Origin: Bacteroidales bacterium
Lineage (GTDB): Bacteria > Bacteroidota > Bacteroidia > Bacteroidales > UBA4417
NCBI GenBank assembly: GCA_016707785.1
Contig: JADJGZ010000012.1
Location: 62,001 to 126,000, forward strand
DNA length: 64,000 nucleotides
Direction of reading: 5' to 3'
Shown here: one piece after another, positions 18,513-27,018 of the stretch
Layout: each line of letters opens with the position of its first letter
How positions within the stretch are numbered: position 1 is the stretch's first letter
The notes under the pieces: model-generated
Told to the model about the DNA's origin: nothing
Databases searched by the model: none
What the model saw: the letters and a program-made list of their open reading frames with translations, nothing else
Position numbers and translations under genes: made by a program

Positions 18513-18988
18513 TCAGAGACAAACAAAGTCAAGCCTCCATCATTTTTTCCATCATTGATTGTGCCGAAAAAATTCTCATCCATCTTTACTTCAAGTGAAT
18601 TGGCCTGCAAATATTGAGCGGTTACCTTTACTTTCTGATCAGCTGATACCCTTACTTTAACATAATTGTAAACCATGCCTTCTCCTTTAGGATTCTTTAT
18701 CAGTTTACTTTCTGAGAAAACAACGAACGCTTCCTTGTTTTTAACAGCGTTGGGTGCAAAAAACTCCCATGTGGAAAGCTGCATGCCTCCAATTGCATCG
18801 GGCACTTTTTCCTGTTCTTCATTATCACTGATCAACTTGAATTTTGAATACTGGAAAACAGCGGTAACTTTTTTTCCGTTTTTCAGGGTAGCCATCAGGT
18901 CATCAAATGAAGTGATTTGCTGGGATACTGAAGAAAAAGGTAATACTAGAACAAAAAGCGCAAGGATGAAGACATATTTTTTAAGCAT
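18509..18988 (-). CDS. VirK-like secreted protein
   Basis: This 159-aa exported protein starts with MLKKYVFILALFVLVLPFSS, a signal peptide with cleavage near SVSQQ. The N-terminal mature region (ITSFDDLMATLKNGKKVTAVF) resembles VirK proteins, small periplasmic proteins first seen in Agrobacterium with no known enzymatic role. The ATG at 18988 was preferred over an upstream in-frame start (19093) because it begins the signal peptide and avoids overlapping the lipoprotein gene. It forms a tight minus-strand cluster with the lipoprotein (25 bp upstream) and the DUF218 gene (overlapping downstream). Confidence 0.7.
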   Translation of the reverse strand: MLKKYVFILALFVLVLPFSSVSQQITSFDDLMATLKNGKKVTAVFQYSKFKLISDNEEQEKVPDAIGGMQLSTWEFFAPNAVKNKEAFVVFSESKLIKNPKGEGMVYNYVKVRVSADQKVKVTAQYLQANSLEVKMDENFFGTINDGKNDGGLTLFVSE

Positions 18989-19013
18989 ATAGTTGTTATT
19001 TTCAGTTGATGAT

Positions 19014-19526
19014 CTAGGGTTTTCGAATGATGAACAGAGGTGTCTGAATGATATTGCTGATGTGTTGAGCACGATCCTTAATAAATACCTCAAATCCTAT
19101 GGTGTCACTCTCCAGAAGAGGCCATGCATAATAAAGTTCAAGGTCAATACTGATCTCACCTTTTATGTTTTTGTTTTTTCCGGCAGGGGTAAGTATGGGT
19201 ATTCTTGCATTAAAACCAAGATTTGTATCTGAGGGAATCAATTCAGTCATTTGACCATTTTTCATATACATAAACTTCATATAGAAGTTATACTTGTATG
19301 GTTCAATTGTATCATAGTCATATAGCCCGATATCCCCATCCCCATCGGTGTAAGAAATTGTGAGCTGACCCAAAGAATCGTGGTTGTTAATATCTGACAT
19401 TACTCCAAAACCCTGGTATTGGATTACTGGTTCAATAGGGTATTGATCTTCCTTAATGCAAGAGGTAAGCATACTAATGGCGGGCAGTAGCAGAAATAGG
19501 ACTATCTTTGGCAAACTTTTCATCAT
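19014..19526 (-). CDS. Lipoprotein of unknown function
   Basis: This 170-aa protein has a signal peptide ending in the lipobox LTSC near residue 23, so it should be anchored to a membrane by lipid. The mature part contains a conserved-looking YTDGDGDIGLYD segment that resembles a calcium-binding Asp/Gly loop, and a C-terminal region rich in beta strands. I recognise no named family. There are adjacent ATG codons at 19526 and 19523. It is the first gene of the minus-strand cluster with the VirK-like and DUF218 genes. Confidence 0.75.
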   Translation of the reverse strand: MMKSLPKIVLFLLLPAISMLTSCIKEDQYPIEPVIQYQGFGVMSDINNHDSLGQLTISYTDGDGDIGLYDYDTIEPYKYNFYMKFMYMKNGQMTELIPSDTNLGFNARIPILTPAGKNKNIKGEISIDLELYYAWPLLESDTIGFEVFIKDRAQHISNIIQTPLFIIRKP

Positions 19527-19560
19527 TTTAATTCAGGGGAATAAAAATACAATTTTTTGA

Positions 19561-20550
19561 ATGGAAAGGGAAACATTGAGACATCAGATATTTTCAGTCA
19601 GTAATCGTAAAGAATTCAACGATCTGGCGGTTAAAATATTTCATTATCAATATAAAGGAAATTCAATCTATCATCAATTCGTTGATGGACTTAAGAAAGA
19701 TCCCTCAGATATCAATTCCATCCGGGAAATTCCTTTTCTGCCGGTTTCATTCTTTAAGACACATAAAGTAGTAACAGGGGACTACCCGGAGCAGTTGGTT
19801 TTTGAAAGTTCAGGGACCACAGGGATGGTTCCTGCCAGGCACTACATTGCTGATCCGGGGCTTTATGAAGAAAGCTTCACCCGGGGATTTGAAATGTTTT
19901 ACAACTCTTTGAAGGATTACAATATTTTCGCACTTCTCCCTTCCTACCTTGAAAGAGGGAACTCCTCTCTTGTTTATATGATCGAAAAACTGCGATGGAA
20001 GAGTAACCAGCTTTTTGGTGGGTTCTATCTTAACGAATTGGATTCATTGGTGTTGCATCTAAATGAAGCCAGGGACGCGGGTAACAAAATTATTCTTTTC
20101 GGAGTCTCCTATGCACTTTTGGATTTGGTGGAAAAGTTTTCACTAAACCTCCAGGATGCACTGATTTTTGAAACAGGCGGAATGAAAGGCCGTAGGACAG
20201 AGCTGACAAGAATGGAATTGCATAACTCCCTCATGCAAGGATTTGGTGTCGGGTCTATACATTCAGAGTACGGAATGACCGAATTATTATCTCAGGCATG
20301 GTCAGGAGGTGAGGGAATTTATCATTGTCCTCCCTGGATGCAGATTATGATCAGCGACCCTAATGACCCCATCTCCTTATTAGATCAAGGTGTTAGTGGT
20401 GGAATAAATATCATCGACCTTGCCAATATAGATAGCTGCTCTTTTATAGCTACTCAGGATTTGGGGAAAGTATATAATGATGGTTCATTCGAAGTTTTGG
20501 GGCGATTCGATGCCAGTGATATAAGAGGTTGTTCCTTGTTAATTGCCTGA
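19561..20550 (+). CDS. LuxE-like acyl-protein synthetase family protein
   Basis: This 329-aa adenylating-type enzyme resembles LuxE, the acyl-protein synthetase of bacterial bioluminescence. The core motif is FESSGTTGMVPARHY near residues 81-95, matching the phosphate-binding loop of adenylate-forming enzymes, and EYGMTELLSQAW near residue 238 is the second adenylation motif. The luxC and luxD partners are absent nearby, so a luciferase pathway is unlikely. In Bacteroidetes such stand-alone LuxE-like proteins are of unknown role, perhaps activating a fatty acid for transfer to another carrier. It is divergent from the lipoprotein with only 34 bp between starts. Confidence 0.8.
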   Translation: MERETLRHQIFSVSNRKEFNDLAVKIFHYQYKGNSIYHQFVDGLKKDPSDINSIREIPFLPVSFFKTHKVVTGDYPEQLVFESSGTTGMVPARHYIADPGLYEESFTRGFEMFYNSLKDYNIFALLPSYLERGNSSLVYMIEKLRWKSNQLFGGFYLNELDSLVLHLNEARDAGNKIILFGVSYALLDLVEKFSLNLQDALIFETGGMKGRRTELTRMELHNSLMQGFGVGSIHSEYGMTELLSQAWSGGEGIYHCPPWMQIMISDPNDPISLLDQGVSGGINIIDLANIDSCSFIATQDLGKVYNDGSFEVLGRFDASDIRGCSLLIA

Positions 20551-20585
20551 AGATCCTTTGCTTCCTCTTGAAGGTTCACCCTTTT

Positions 20586-21245
20586 TCAGATCTCGGCTTT
20601 GCGTATAATTTCCGGGGAATCATTCCTGGGTGAATTAACCAGATCAGATATGGCATATGCTTCCATTAGTTCTGATGCACAGGGCTTTAACAATGAAAGT
20701 AATTGTTGTTCGCTGTTAGAATTCAACCAAATGCTTTCATCCCTGGGGTCCAGGATTACAGGCATTCTTTCATGGATAGGTTTCATGAAACTATTAGCCG
20801 CCGTTGTCACAATTGTAAAGGAATGAATTAAATTCCCCTGTGGATCTTTCCATCGATCCCAAAGGCCTGCAAAAGAGAAAATTGGATGTTCCTTAAGAAA
20901 GATCCTGTAGGGAATTTTATGTCCATTTTGTTTCCATTCATAGAAACTATCTGCGGGTACCAAACATCGTTGCGAACGCAATGGAACCCGGTACGAAGGC
21001 TTTTCAGTGATGGATTCTGCCCTTGCATTGATCATCTTATTTCCGATCCCCGGATCTTTAGCCCACGAAGGAATCAATCCCCACTTATAATAACTAAGTT
21101 GCTTCGGATTTTGATTACTGATAACAGCCATCATTTGGGTTGGAGCGCAGTTATACCTTGAAATATAAGGAGTTGTCCCTCCTTCGGTCTCAAACCTGAG
21201 ATTGAGTTCAAGCTCATTCACTGTTAATGAAAATCGGCCACACAT
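20586..21245 (-). CDS. SOS response-associated (SRAP/YedK/HMCES) protein
   Basis: SRAP proteins form a covalent bond through Cys2 with abasic sites in single-stranded DNA, protecting it. The 219-aa protein begins MCGRFS, leaving Cys2 as the nucleophile after Met removal. The INARAES segment and FMKPIHERMPVIL (containing the conserved active-site His) are present. Length and start are standard. It is a single gene on the minus strand between plus-strand genes, with no LexA-type operator seen. Confidence 0.94.
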   Translation of the reverse strand: MCGRFSLTVNELELNLRFETEGGTTPYISRYNCAPTQMMAVISNQNPKQLSYYKWGLIPSWAKDPGIGNKMINARAESITEKPSYRVPLRSQRCLVPADSFYEWKQNGHKIPYRIFLKEHPIFSFAGLWDRWKDPQGNLIHSFTIVTTAANSFMKPIHERMPVILDPRDESIWLNSNSEQQLLSLLKPCASELMEAYAISDLVNSPRNDSPEIIRKAEI

Positions 21246-21386
21246 AGGTTCCTTTTGATTGATATTGTTGAAGAAACTACATTGTTATCGTCCATGGAAC
21301 ACCTTGCTTCATCAGCATTTTTCTTCTCAATGCTACAGTAATTGAGAATTTAATTTAAAGATAGCAGATTATCTCATTCAGCCTGT

Positions 21387-21394
21387 TATATTTG
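21387..21394 (+). promoter_or_regulatory. Putative -7 promoter element for elbB (TATATTTG)
   Basis: This is a perfect TAnnTTTG match 41 bp before the elbB start. It suggests independent transcription of this single-gene unit. Confidence 0.45.
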
Positions 21395-21435
21395 TAGAAT
21401 CAACATGTTTCAAGCAGATACTAAACAAAAGGTTT

Positions 21436-22083
21436 ATGAAAAAGTTTGCAGTTATTCTGGCAGGATGTGGAGTCTATGATGGTGCAGAGATCCATGAGGC
21501 TGTCCTGACTCTTCTTGCTATTGAAAAAAATGGAGCCGGTTATGATATTTTTGCTCCTGATATCTTACAGCATCATGTCGTTAACCATTCCACAGGCCAG
21601 GAAATGAATGAAACCAGGAACGTATTGGTAGAAAGTGCAAGGATAGCCAGGGGAAAGATCAAACCGTTAAATGACCTGGATGTCAGGACCTTTGATGCAA
21701 TCATTTTTCCTGGAGGTTTTGGTGTTGCTAAAAATCTCTGCAACTTTGCATTTAAAGGAGATCAATGTTCAGTTGATCCTACCGTTTCAACACTTATCCG
21801 GGAAGCTATCAGCCACAGGAAACCCATCGGAGCCCTCTGTATTTCACCTGTTATCCTTGCAAAAATACTTGGAAATGTTTCCATTACAATTGGGGACGAA
21901 GCAGAAACGGTGGAACTTGTTGAAAAGATGGGCGCTCAGCATATTGTAGCGGGACATGGACAGGTTGTTATCGATGATAAGCACAAGGTTTTCTCCACTC
22001 CATGTTATATGTTGGATGCTACCATTTCCCAGATTGCGGAAGGAGCCGATAATATTGTGAAAGCGATGTTAAAATCAATGTAG
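21436..22083 (+). CDS. elbB: ElbB-type glyoxalase / class I amidotransferase-like protein
   Basis: ElbB belongs to the DJ-1/PfpI superfamily and has been described as an enhancer of isoprenoid production with glyoxalase activity. The 215-aa protein starts with the diagnostic KKFAVILAGCGVYDGAEIHEAV; IIFPGGFGVAKNL and the nucleophile-elbow segment PIGALCISP are present. Length and start are standard. It is a plus-strand single gene, convergent with the Nudix gene; only 1 bp separates their stop codons. Confidence 0.93.
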   Translation: MKKFAVILAGCGVYDGAEIHEAVLTLLAIEKNGAGYDIFAPDILQHHVVNHSTGQEMNETRNVLVESARIARGKIKPLNDLDVRTFDAIIFPGGFGVAKNLCNFAFKGDQCSVDPTVSTLIREAISHRKPIGALCISPVILAKILGNVSITIGDEAETVELVEKMGAQHIVAGHGQVVIDDKHKVFSTPCYMLDATISQIAEGADNIVKAMLKSM

Positions 22084-22084
22084 G

Positions 22085-22522
22085 CTATTCAGACTTTAAA
22101 TTTTTCAGCCCCATTAGTATTACTTCTGCATGATCAAAAGCCAGTGATGGAAGGTCGTTAGTCCTGAACCAACCGGCTTCACTTGCATCGTCACCTGCTA
22201 TTACCTTATCATCCTCTTCGGTCATTATTCCCCAGAAAACTGTGCTGATAGTTCTGTGCCGGGGATCTCTGTTCACACTACTAAATGTGTGCAATTGCTT
22301 AAGCTCAATTCCTGAAAGGCCTGTTTCTTCCTGTAGTTCTCTCTGGATAGCTTCTTCCAGTGTTTCATCCATTTCGATAAAACCACCTGGTAATGCCCAC
22401 ATATCTTTGAAAGGTTCGTTTCCTCTTCGTATAAGAAGAACTTCAGTCCCCTGTTTCACATCTCTGAAAATCAGCGCATCAACGGTAACAGCAGCCCTGG
22501 GGTAATCGTAACAGTAACTCAT
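22085..22522 (-). CDS. Nudix hydrolase
   Basis: This 145-aa Nudix-fold pyrophosphatase has the Nudix box near residues 46-68 (GGFIEMDETLEEAIQREL then QEETGL). Substrate cannot be read from sequence; similar proteins act on nucleotide diphosphate derivatives. Its ATG overlaps the rsmI stop codon by 4 bp, so it is translated as the last gene of the rsmI run. Confidence 0.9.
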   Translation of the reverse strand: MSYCYDYPRAAVTVDALIFRDVKQGTEVLLIRRGNEPFKDMWALPGGFIEMDETLEEAIQRELQEETGLSGIELKQLHTFSSVNRDPRHRTISTVFWGIMTEEDDKVIAGDDASEAGWFRTNDLPSLAFDHAEVILMGLKNLKSE

Positions 22523-23232
22523 TCCTCTTCCTCCACTTCAACGTTTACGGAACTCAGTGAACTTTTTGTTAAACCTTCAACAATAATCACAATTTCTCCT
22601 TTGGGTGGATGGGCTTTGTACCAGGAAGCAATTTCATGGAGGCTCCCCCGACGGGTTTCTTCATATATTTTTGTCAACTCTCGTGATACACTTACTCTGC
22701 GTTCCATACCCAGGAATTCTCCAAGTTGTTCCAGCGTTTTTACCAGACGAAAGGGTGATTCATAAAGGATAAATGTATAAGGCAATGTTGCCAGTTCCTT
22801 TAATCGGGTTTGTCTGCCTTTCTTATGGGGCAGGAAACCTTCAAAGAAGAATTTGTCACTAGGAAATCCTGAATTCACCAGGGCAGGAACAAAGGCTGTA
22901 GGACCAGGCAGGCATTCTACTTCAATTCCGGCTTGCAAACAAGCCCTTATGAGAAGGAATCCCGGATCTGATATTCCCGGAGTGCCGGCATCAGTGATAA
23001 CTGCCATAGTTTGACCGGAGGCAATCTGACGAATCAAAGAATCAAGTACTTTATGCTCATTAAACTGGTGATGAGCCATCAGCTTTTTCTCTATTTCATA
23101 ATGCTTTAATAGTTTGGAGGATGTCCGGGTGTCTTCCGCAAGGATAACATCCACCTCCTTCAATACCCTCAATGCCCTTAGAGTGATATCTTCCAGATTG
23201 CCAATCGGGGTAGGAACCAGGTATAGTTTCAT
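22519..23232 (-). CDS. rsmI: 16S rRNA 2'-O-ribose C1402 methyltransferase RsmI
   Basis: RsmI methylates the ribose of C1402 in 16S rRNA. The 237-aa protein starts at ATG 23232 with LYLVPTPIGNLEDITLRA, the conserved N-terminus of this SAM-dependent family; AEDTRTSSKLL and ITDAGTPGISDPG are further motifs. The open frame extends to 23280, which would overlap the M28 peptidase by 17 bp, but the internal ATG is better. The Nudix gene follows with overlapping stop and start codons. Confidence 0.95.
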   Translation of the reverse strand: MKLYLVPTPIGNLEDITLRALRVLKEVDVILAEDTRTSSKLLKHYEIEKKLMAHHQFNEHKVLDSLIRQIASGQTMAVITDAGTPGISDPGFLLIRACLQAGIEVECLPGPTAFVPALVNSGFPSDKFFFEGFLPHKKGRQTRLKELATLPYTFILYESPFRLVKTLEQLGEFLGMERRVSVSRELTKIYEETRRGSLHEIASWYKAHPPKGEIVIIVEGLTKSSLSSVNVEVEEEE

Positions 23233-23263
23233 TGAATGCTGTGATTTCTGATTTTGAGTAAAA

Positions 23264-24568
23264 TTACCAATGGGTTGCACTATTCATAAAATCCTTTACC
23301 AATCTGAAAATATCGGAATATTCAGTAAAGGGTAGTTTGGAAAAGAGATCATCTTCATTGTGGTATTCACTGAATTCCTTGCCCATTGAATAAATAAAGA
23401 CGGCCGGGACTCCCTTTTTATAAAATGGACAGTGATCGCTATTGCAGGATTCACCTCTTTCCTTAACAGTCAGTATATACTCCTGGTCTGCATTTATTTT
23501 TACCATTCTCTGGTAGGCCTCCTTAAACTTGCTGCCATTGACTACAGTAATTCCTTCACTTCCTGTCCCTATCATATCAATATTCATGAGGAATTTCACT
23601 TTCTTCAAATTGAAAGGCGGATGTTCGGCACAGTAATTTGAACCATGAAGCCCAGCCTCCTCTCCACTGAGAAGTATGAAAACCATTGAATAAGCCGGAG
23701 CATTGCTTTGAATGGAGTAATGTCTTGCAAGGTCCATGACCATTGCAGTGCCACTGGCATTATCATTGGCACCCGGGAAATATACTTCTTCCCCCATTCG
23801 GCCAAGGTGATCATAATGGGCTGTAAAAACAAGAAATGTATCCGGGTATACCGATCCTTTTATGAAGCCAATTACATTCTGGGTTTTATAATTGCGGTAA
23901 AATTTACTTTCAACATTAAGGCTAATAGAATGGGAACGTGAGGGTAAGCTGCTTTTTATGATGTCAATAACAGGGTAATTGAATGGTTTATACCCGATCA
24001 TCACCGACCAGGAGAGTTTTTGATCGTTTACAAAGATCAGTCCTTTGGCATTTAAATAATTGGTGTATTTAAGTGAATCTATCCCTGAAAGGATCCTTTT
24101 ATCTGAAATACCTTGCCGGTCAATTAAAATGAACTTGTCAGCATAACTTCTTTTTAAGTGCTTCCTCAATTTTGCGGGATTAATAAGATCAGCAGCATTC
24201 ACCCTGATGATTCGAAATGTTCCTTTGATGGTTGGAGAAGCAGCCCAAACCTGGAATTGACTGCCGGCATCGAGTGACTGCCCGTCAATTGATACTTCAA
24301 GTTTTCCTGGTAGGGTATTGATTGGAAAATCGTAGGCTTGCATAAACGAATCCCCGAACGGTTGAATATTTAACGTGCGGAATTCATTTGCAAGAAACTC
24401 AGCAGCTTTGCTGTCTCCTCCATTAACATATCCTCTCCCCTCAAAAGATGGAGAACTCAGCGTATCAACCAGGTGTTTTGCATAATTAAGATCCTGTGCT
24501 CTAACACCCGATATGTTTATTAGTAGAAAGAAAATTAACAGGAAGGAACTGCAAAAGAATTTATTCAT
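23264..24568 (-). CDS. M28 family zinc aminopeptidase (exported)
   Basis: This 434-aa exported peptidase has a signal peptide (MNKFFCSSFLLIFFLLIN, cleavage near VRAQ). The C-terminal half is an M28 co-catalytic zinc domain with FTAHYDHLG, GANDNASGTAMV, LSGEEAGLHGS and MNIDMIGTG, which supply the metal ligands. A region of about 100 residues precedes it and may be a PA-like insertion. An in-frame ATG at 24604 directly after the upstream stop would add 12 residues; 24568 gives a more typical signal peptide. The likely role is peptide degradation in the periplasm. Confidence 0.9.
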   Translation of the reverse strand: MNKFFCSSFLLIFFLLINISGVRAQDLNYAKHLVDTLSSPSFEGRGYVNGGDSKAAEFLANEFRTLNIQPFGDSFMQAYDFPINTLPGKLEVSIDGQSLDAGSQFQVWAASPTIKGTFRIIRVNAADLINPAKLRKHLKRSYADKFILIDRQGISDKRILSGIDSLKYTNYLNAKGLIFVNDQKLSWSVMIGYKPFNYPVIDIIKSSLPSRSHSISLNVESKFYRNYKTQNVIGFIKGSVYPDTFLVFTAHYDHLGRMGEEVYFPGANDNASGTAMVMDLARHYSIQSNAPAYSMVFILLSGEEAGLHGSNYCAEHPPFNLKKVKFLMNIDMIGTGSEGITVVNGSKFKEAYQRMVKINADQEYILTVKERGESCNSDHCPFYKKGVPAVFIYSMGKEFSEYHNEDDLFSKLPFTEYSDIFRLVKDFMNSATHW

Positions 24569-24604
24569 CCCCGGTACATTATTATACCTGATTAGTCTTG
24601 CCAT

Positions 24605-25393
24605 TTATAGATTGAATTTCCTTCGGACCATCTCATATAGAAGGCTCACCAATGGAGAGTCAGCAGGCCATTTATGATTTAACCGCAAAGTTCCGAGATA
24701 GGTCTCCGCTTCATTAAGGTGTGAAGAGCCATTGAGCTGAACAATCGCTTTTTCATAAGCCAAAGGATCGCCACCAAATAATTCGTTGATAAAAGCAAAT
24801 TTCTCTGCCAGCCCGATCACAGATTTCAAATCAGTAATGTGCACATTTCCCAGCCTGGTTCCAAGCGAGCCTTCTTTTTGAGAACCTGATGAAATGACGT
24901 CGCTCAATGATTTATGATCTGACTTGAATTTATCAGCAAGGGTATGTGAAGGATTGGAGGGCACCTCGTCAATAGCAGCTGGTATAGCAGGAGGGACTGG
25001 TTCGGTTTCTTGTTTCTCCGGGACTACTTCAGCAATAATTTCTTCCTTGACAGGAATATCCGGAGTTGTTTCTTTAGGCAGAGGATCTGTTTGAACAGCC
25101 GCACTTATATCAGGTTCAGGTTTTGATTCAGGTTCAGGATCCGATTCTGTTACACTTGTGCGATCAGGAATGACTGTAGGATTCAAATTCACTGCTTTAA
25201 GCTGCTCCTGCTGGTGTTGGATGTTCATATGGCCTATGATTTTAAACTTTTCATAGAGTTGCCTGAGATCATCCAGAATAAGATCAAGTTCGAGTTGTGA
25301 AATTTTTCCAGTTGAAGTATAAAGTGTATTGTACCTCGCAACAACTTTTCTGATGAGTTCATCAGCTTCTCGGGAGAGGCGGTTGATTTCCAT
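24605..25393 (-). CDS. Conserved hypothetical protein with acidic Pro/Glu linker
   Basis: This 262-aa protein has three parts: an alpha-helical N-terminus (about residues 1-65) with likely coiled-coil character; a long disordered Pro/Glu/Thr-rich linker (about 75-150); and a conserved-looking helical C-terminus (about 170-262), with segments such as ITDLKSVIGLAEKFAFINEL. No transmembrane segment or signal peptide is seen, so it is likely cytoplasmic. I do not recognise a named family. It sits directly upstream of the M28 gene on the minus strand, with its stop codon touching an in-frame ATG. Confidence 0.75.
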   Translation of the reverse strand: MEINRLSREADELIRKVVARYNTLYTSTGKISQLELDLILDDLRQLYEKFKIIGHMNIQHQQEQLKAVNLNPTVIPDRTSVTESDPEPESKPEPDISAAVQTDPLPKETTPDIPVKEEIIAEVVPEKQETEPVPPAIPAAIDEVPSNPSHTLADKFKSDHKSLSDVISSGSQKEGSLGTRLGNVHITDLKSVIGLAEKFAFINELFGGDPLAYEKAIVQLNGSSHLNEAETYLGTLRLNHKWPADSPLVSLLYEMVRRKFNL

Positions 25394-25465
25394 AGTATAT
25401 ACAGGTTTGGTTATGTTTTCTACAGGCTTCCTTTGTAAACCTGAGGTTTGGTTTGGATAAATCCT

Positions 25466-25473
25466 TATGTTTG
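25466..25473 (+). promoter_or_regulatory. Putative -7 promoter element for tdk (TATGTTTG)
   Basis: This matches TAnnTTTG 52 bp upstream of the thymidine kinase start, within the divergent intergenic region. Confidence 0.45.
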
Positions 25474-25525
25474 TATGATAAACAAATGCTGGTTAAAAGT
25501 ACTAAAGATAAGCCAATAGAAGAGC

Positions 25526-26116
25526 ATGTTTATTGAAAATACAGCTAATCTTACTCAGCGTCGGGGATGGATCGAAGTGATCTGTGGTTCCATGTTCTCA
25601 GGAAAAACTGAAGAACTGATTCGTCGTTTAAACAGGGCAAGAATCGCCAGGCAAAAAGTTGAAATCTTTAAGCCTGAAATTGATAAACGCTATGATGAAA
25701 TCAATGTTGTTTCACATAATGAGAACAGTATACGCTCGATTCCTATTCAGACTGCTTCAGAAATATTGCTGTATATTGAAGGATGTGATGTGATTGGTAT
25801 TGATGAAGCGCAGTTTCTGGATGCTGATTTACCGGCCGTTTGCAATTATATAGCCAGCCAGGGTACAAGAGTGATTGTGGCCGGACTGGATATGGACTTC
25901 CAGGGTAATCCATTTGGACCTATACCCACACTCATGGCAACCGCTGAGTATGTTACGAAAGTTCATGCGATCTGTATGCAATGTGGTGATCTTGCCCATT
26001 ATTCACATCGGCTTGTAGAAGGTGAAAAACTGGTCCTACTTGGAGAAAAAGAGAGTTATGAACCGCTTTGCCGTAAATGTTTTACTGCCCGGAAAAATGC
26101 TGCTCCCTCATTATAA
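25526..26116 (+). CDS. tdk: Thymidine kinase
   Basis: This enzyme phosphorylates thymidine to dTMP in the salvage pathway. The 196-aa protein has the P-loop [10 protein letters not shown] at 21-30, the Walker B-like VIGIDEAQF, and the C-terminal zinc-binding pairs ICMQC and LCRKC. This is the standard type II thymidine kinase layout. Start and length are normal. It is followed 19 bp later by the first cyclophilin. Confidence 0.96.
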   Translation: MFIENTANLTQRRGWIEVICGSMFSGKTEELIRRLNRARIARQKVEIFKPEIDKRYDEINVVSHNENSIRSIPIQTASEILLYIEGCDVIGIDEAQFLDADLPAVCNYIASQGTRVIVAGLDMDFQGNPFGPIPTLMATAEYVTKVHAICMQCGDLAHYSHRLVEGEKLVLLGEKESYEPLCRKCFTARKNAAPSL

Positions 26117-26135
26117 ATTCTAATGATCCTGGATA

Positions 26136-26966
26136 ATGAAAACTAGTTTAGCCATTCTTTTTGTTACGGTGCTCATTAGTAGTTGCACTTTCAAAGAAAA
26201 GGAAGATGTTGTGAGAATTTCCACACCTTTAGGTGATATTGATGTAAAGCTTTATGATAAGACCCCCTTACATCATGACAATTTTCTGAAATTGGTTGAA
26301 TCGGGTTATTATGATGGATTACTTTTCCACCGGGTAATCAATAATTTTATGATACAGGGAGGCGATCCTGATTCAAGGCATGCTAGTCCCGGACAGTTTC
26401 TGGGTAATGGTGATACTACCTACACATTGCCTTTTGAATATGTTCCCCAATACATCCACAAAAGAGGGGTACTTGCAGCTGCCCGTGAAAGTGATGATAT
26501 TAATCCAAAGAAAGAGTCATCGGGTTCTCAGTTCTACATCGTTCAAGGCAAAAAATTCACTGATGAAGAACTAAATGCTGTAGAGCTAAAAGTTGAACGG
26601 AGAACAAAGCAGTACATTTTATTCAGTCTTCTGAAAAAGCAAGCAGATACAATTGCATATAATCAATTTAAATCTTTTGTAGATCGAAGGGATACTGCAA
26701 ATATTCGGATGGTAGTAGAAAAATACCATAATGCTATCGAAGCTGAATATATGAGAACTAAGCCATTCAAACTCACAGAGAATCAGCGACAGATATATAA
26801 AACCATAGGGGGAACCCCGCACCTGGATGGAGCATACACGGTATTTGGTGAGGTCATCAGTGGCATGGAAATTGTTGATCAGATTGCTGCCATGAAAAGG
26901 GATACCAATGATAGGCCAGAAACAGATATCCGTATGACCATGAAGGTTATAAGTCGTCGCAAATAA
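26136..26966 (+). CDS. Cyclophilin-type peptidylprolyl isomerase lipoprotein with insertion
   Basis: This 276-aa envelope prolyl isomerase has a signal peptide ending in the lipobox ISSC (about residue 17). The cyclophilin core has FHRVINNFMIQGGDPD, SGSQFYIVQG and a C-terminal GGTPHLDGAYTVFGEV. Compared with the next gene it carries an extra stretch of about 60 residues (near residues 155-215, lysine- and arginine-rich helices) between FYIVQG and GGTPHLDG. It appears to be a duplicate of the downstream cyclophilin. Confidence 0.92.
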   Translation: MKTSLAILFVTVLISSCTFKEKEDVVRISTPLGDIDVKLYDKTPLHHDNFLKLVESGYYDGLLFHRVINNFMIQGGDPDSRHASPGQFLGNGDTTYTLPFEYVPQYIHKRGVLAAARESDDINPKKESSGSQFYIVQGKKFTDEELNAVELKVERRTKQYILFSLLKKQADTIAYNQFKSFVDRRDTANIRMVVEKYHNAIEAEYMRTKPFKLTENQRQIYKTIGGTPHLDGAYTVFGEVISGMEIVDQIAAMKRDTNDRPETDIRMTMKVISRRK

Positions 26967-27018
26967 ATACAATGAACAATTCTGGTCTTAACTTCTTATA
27001 ATAATAAAGCAAATCATC

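Noticed and set aside
18989..19093. Long N-terminus of the VirK-like protein
   Set aside because: The additional 35 residues overlap the upstream lipoprotein gene and precede a complete signal peptide.
18993..19232. 79-aa plus-strand ORF opposite the lipoprotein gene
   Set aside because: Antisense to a lipoprotein with a clear signal peptide and lipobox.
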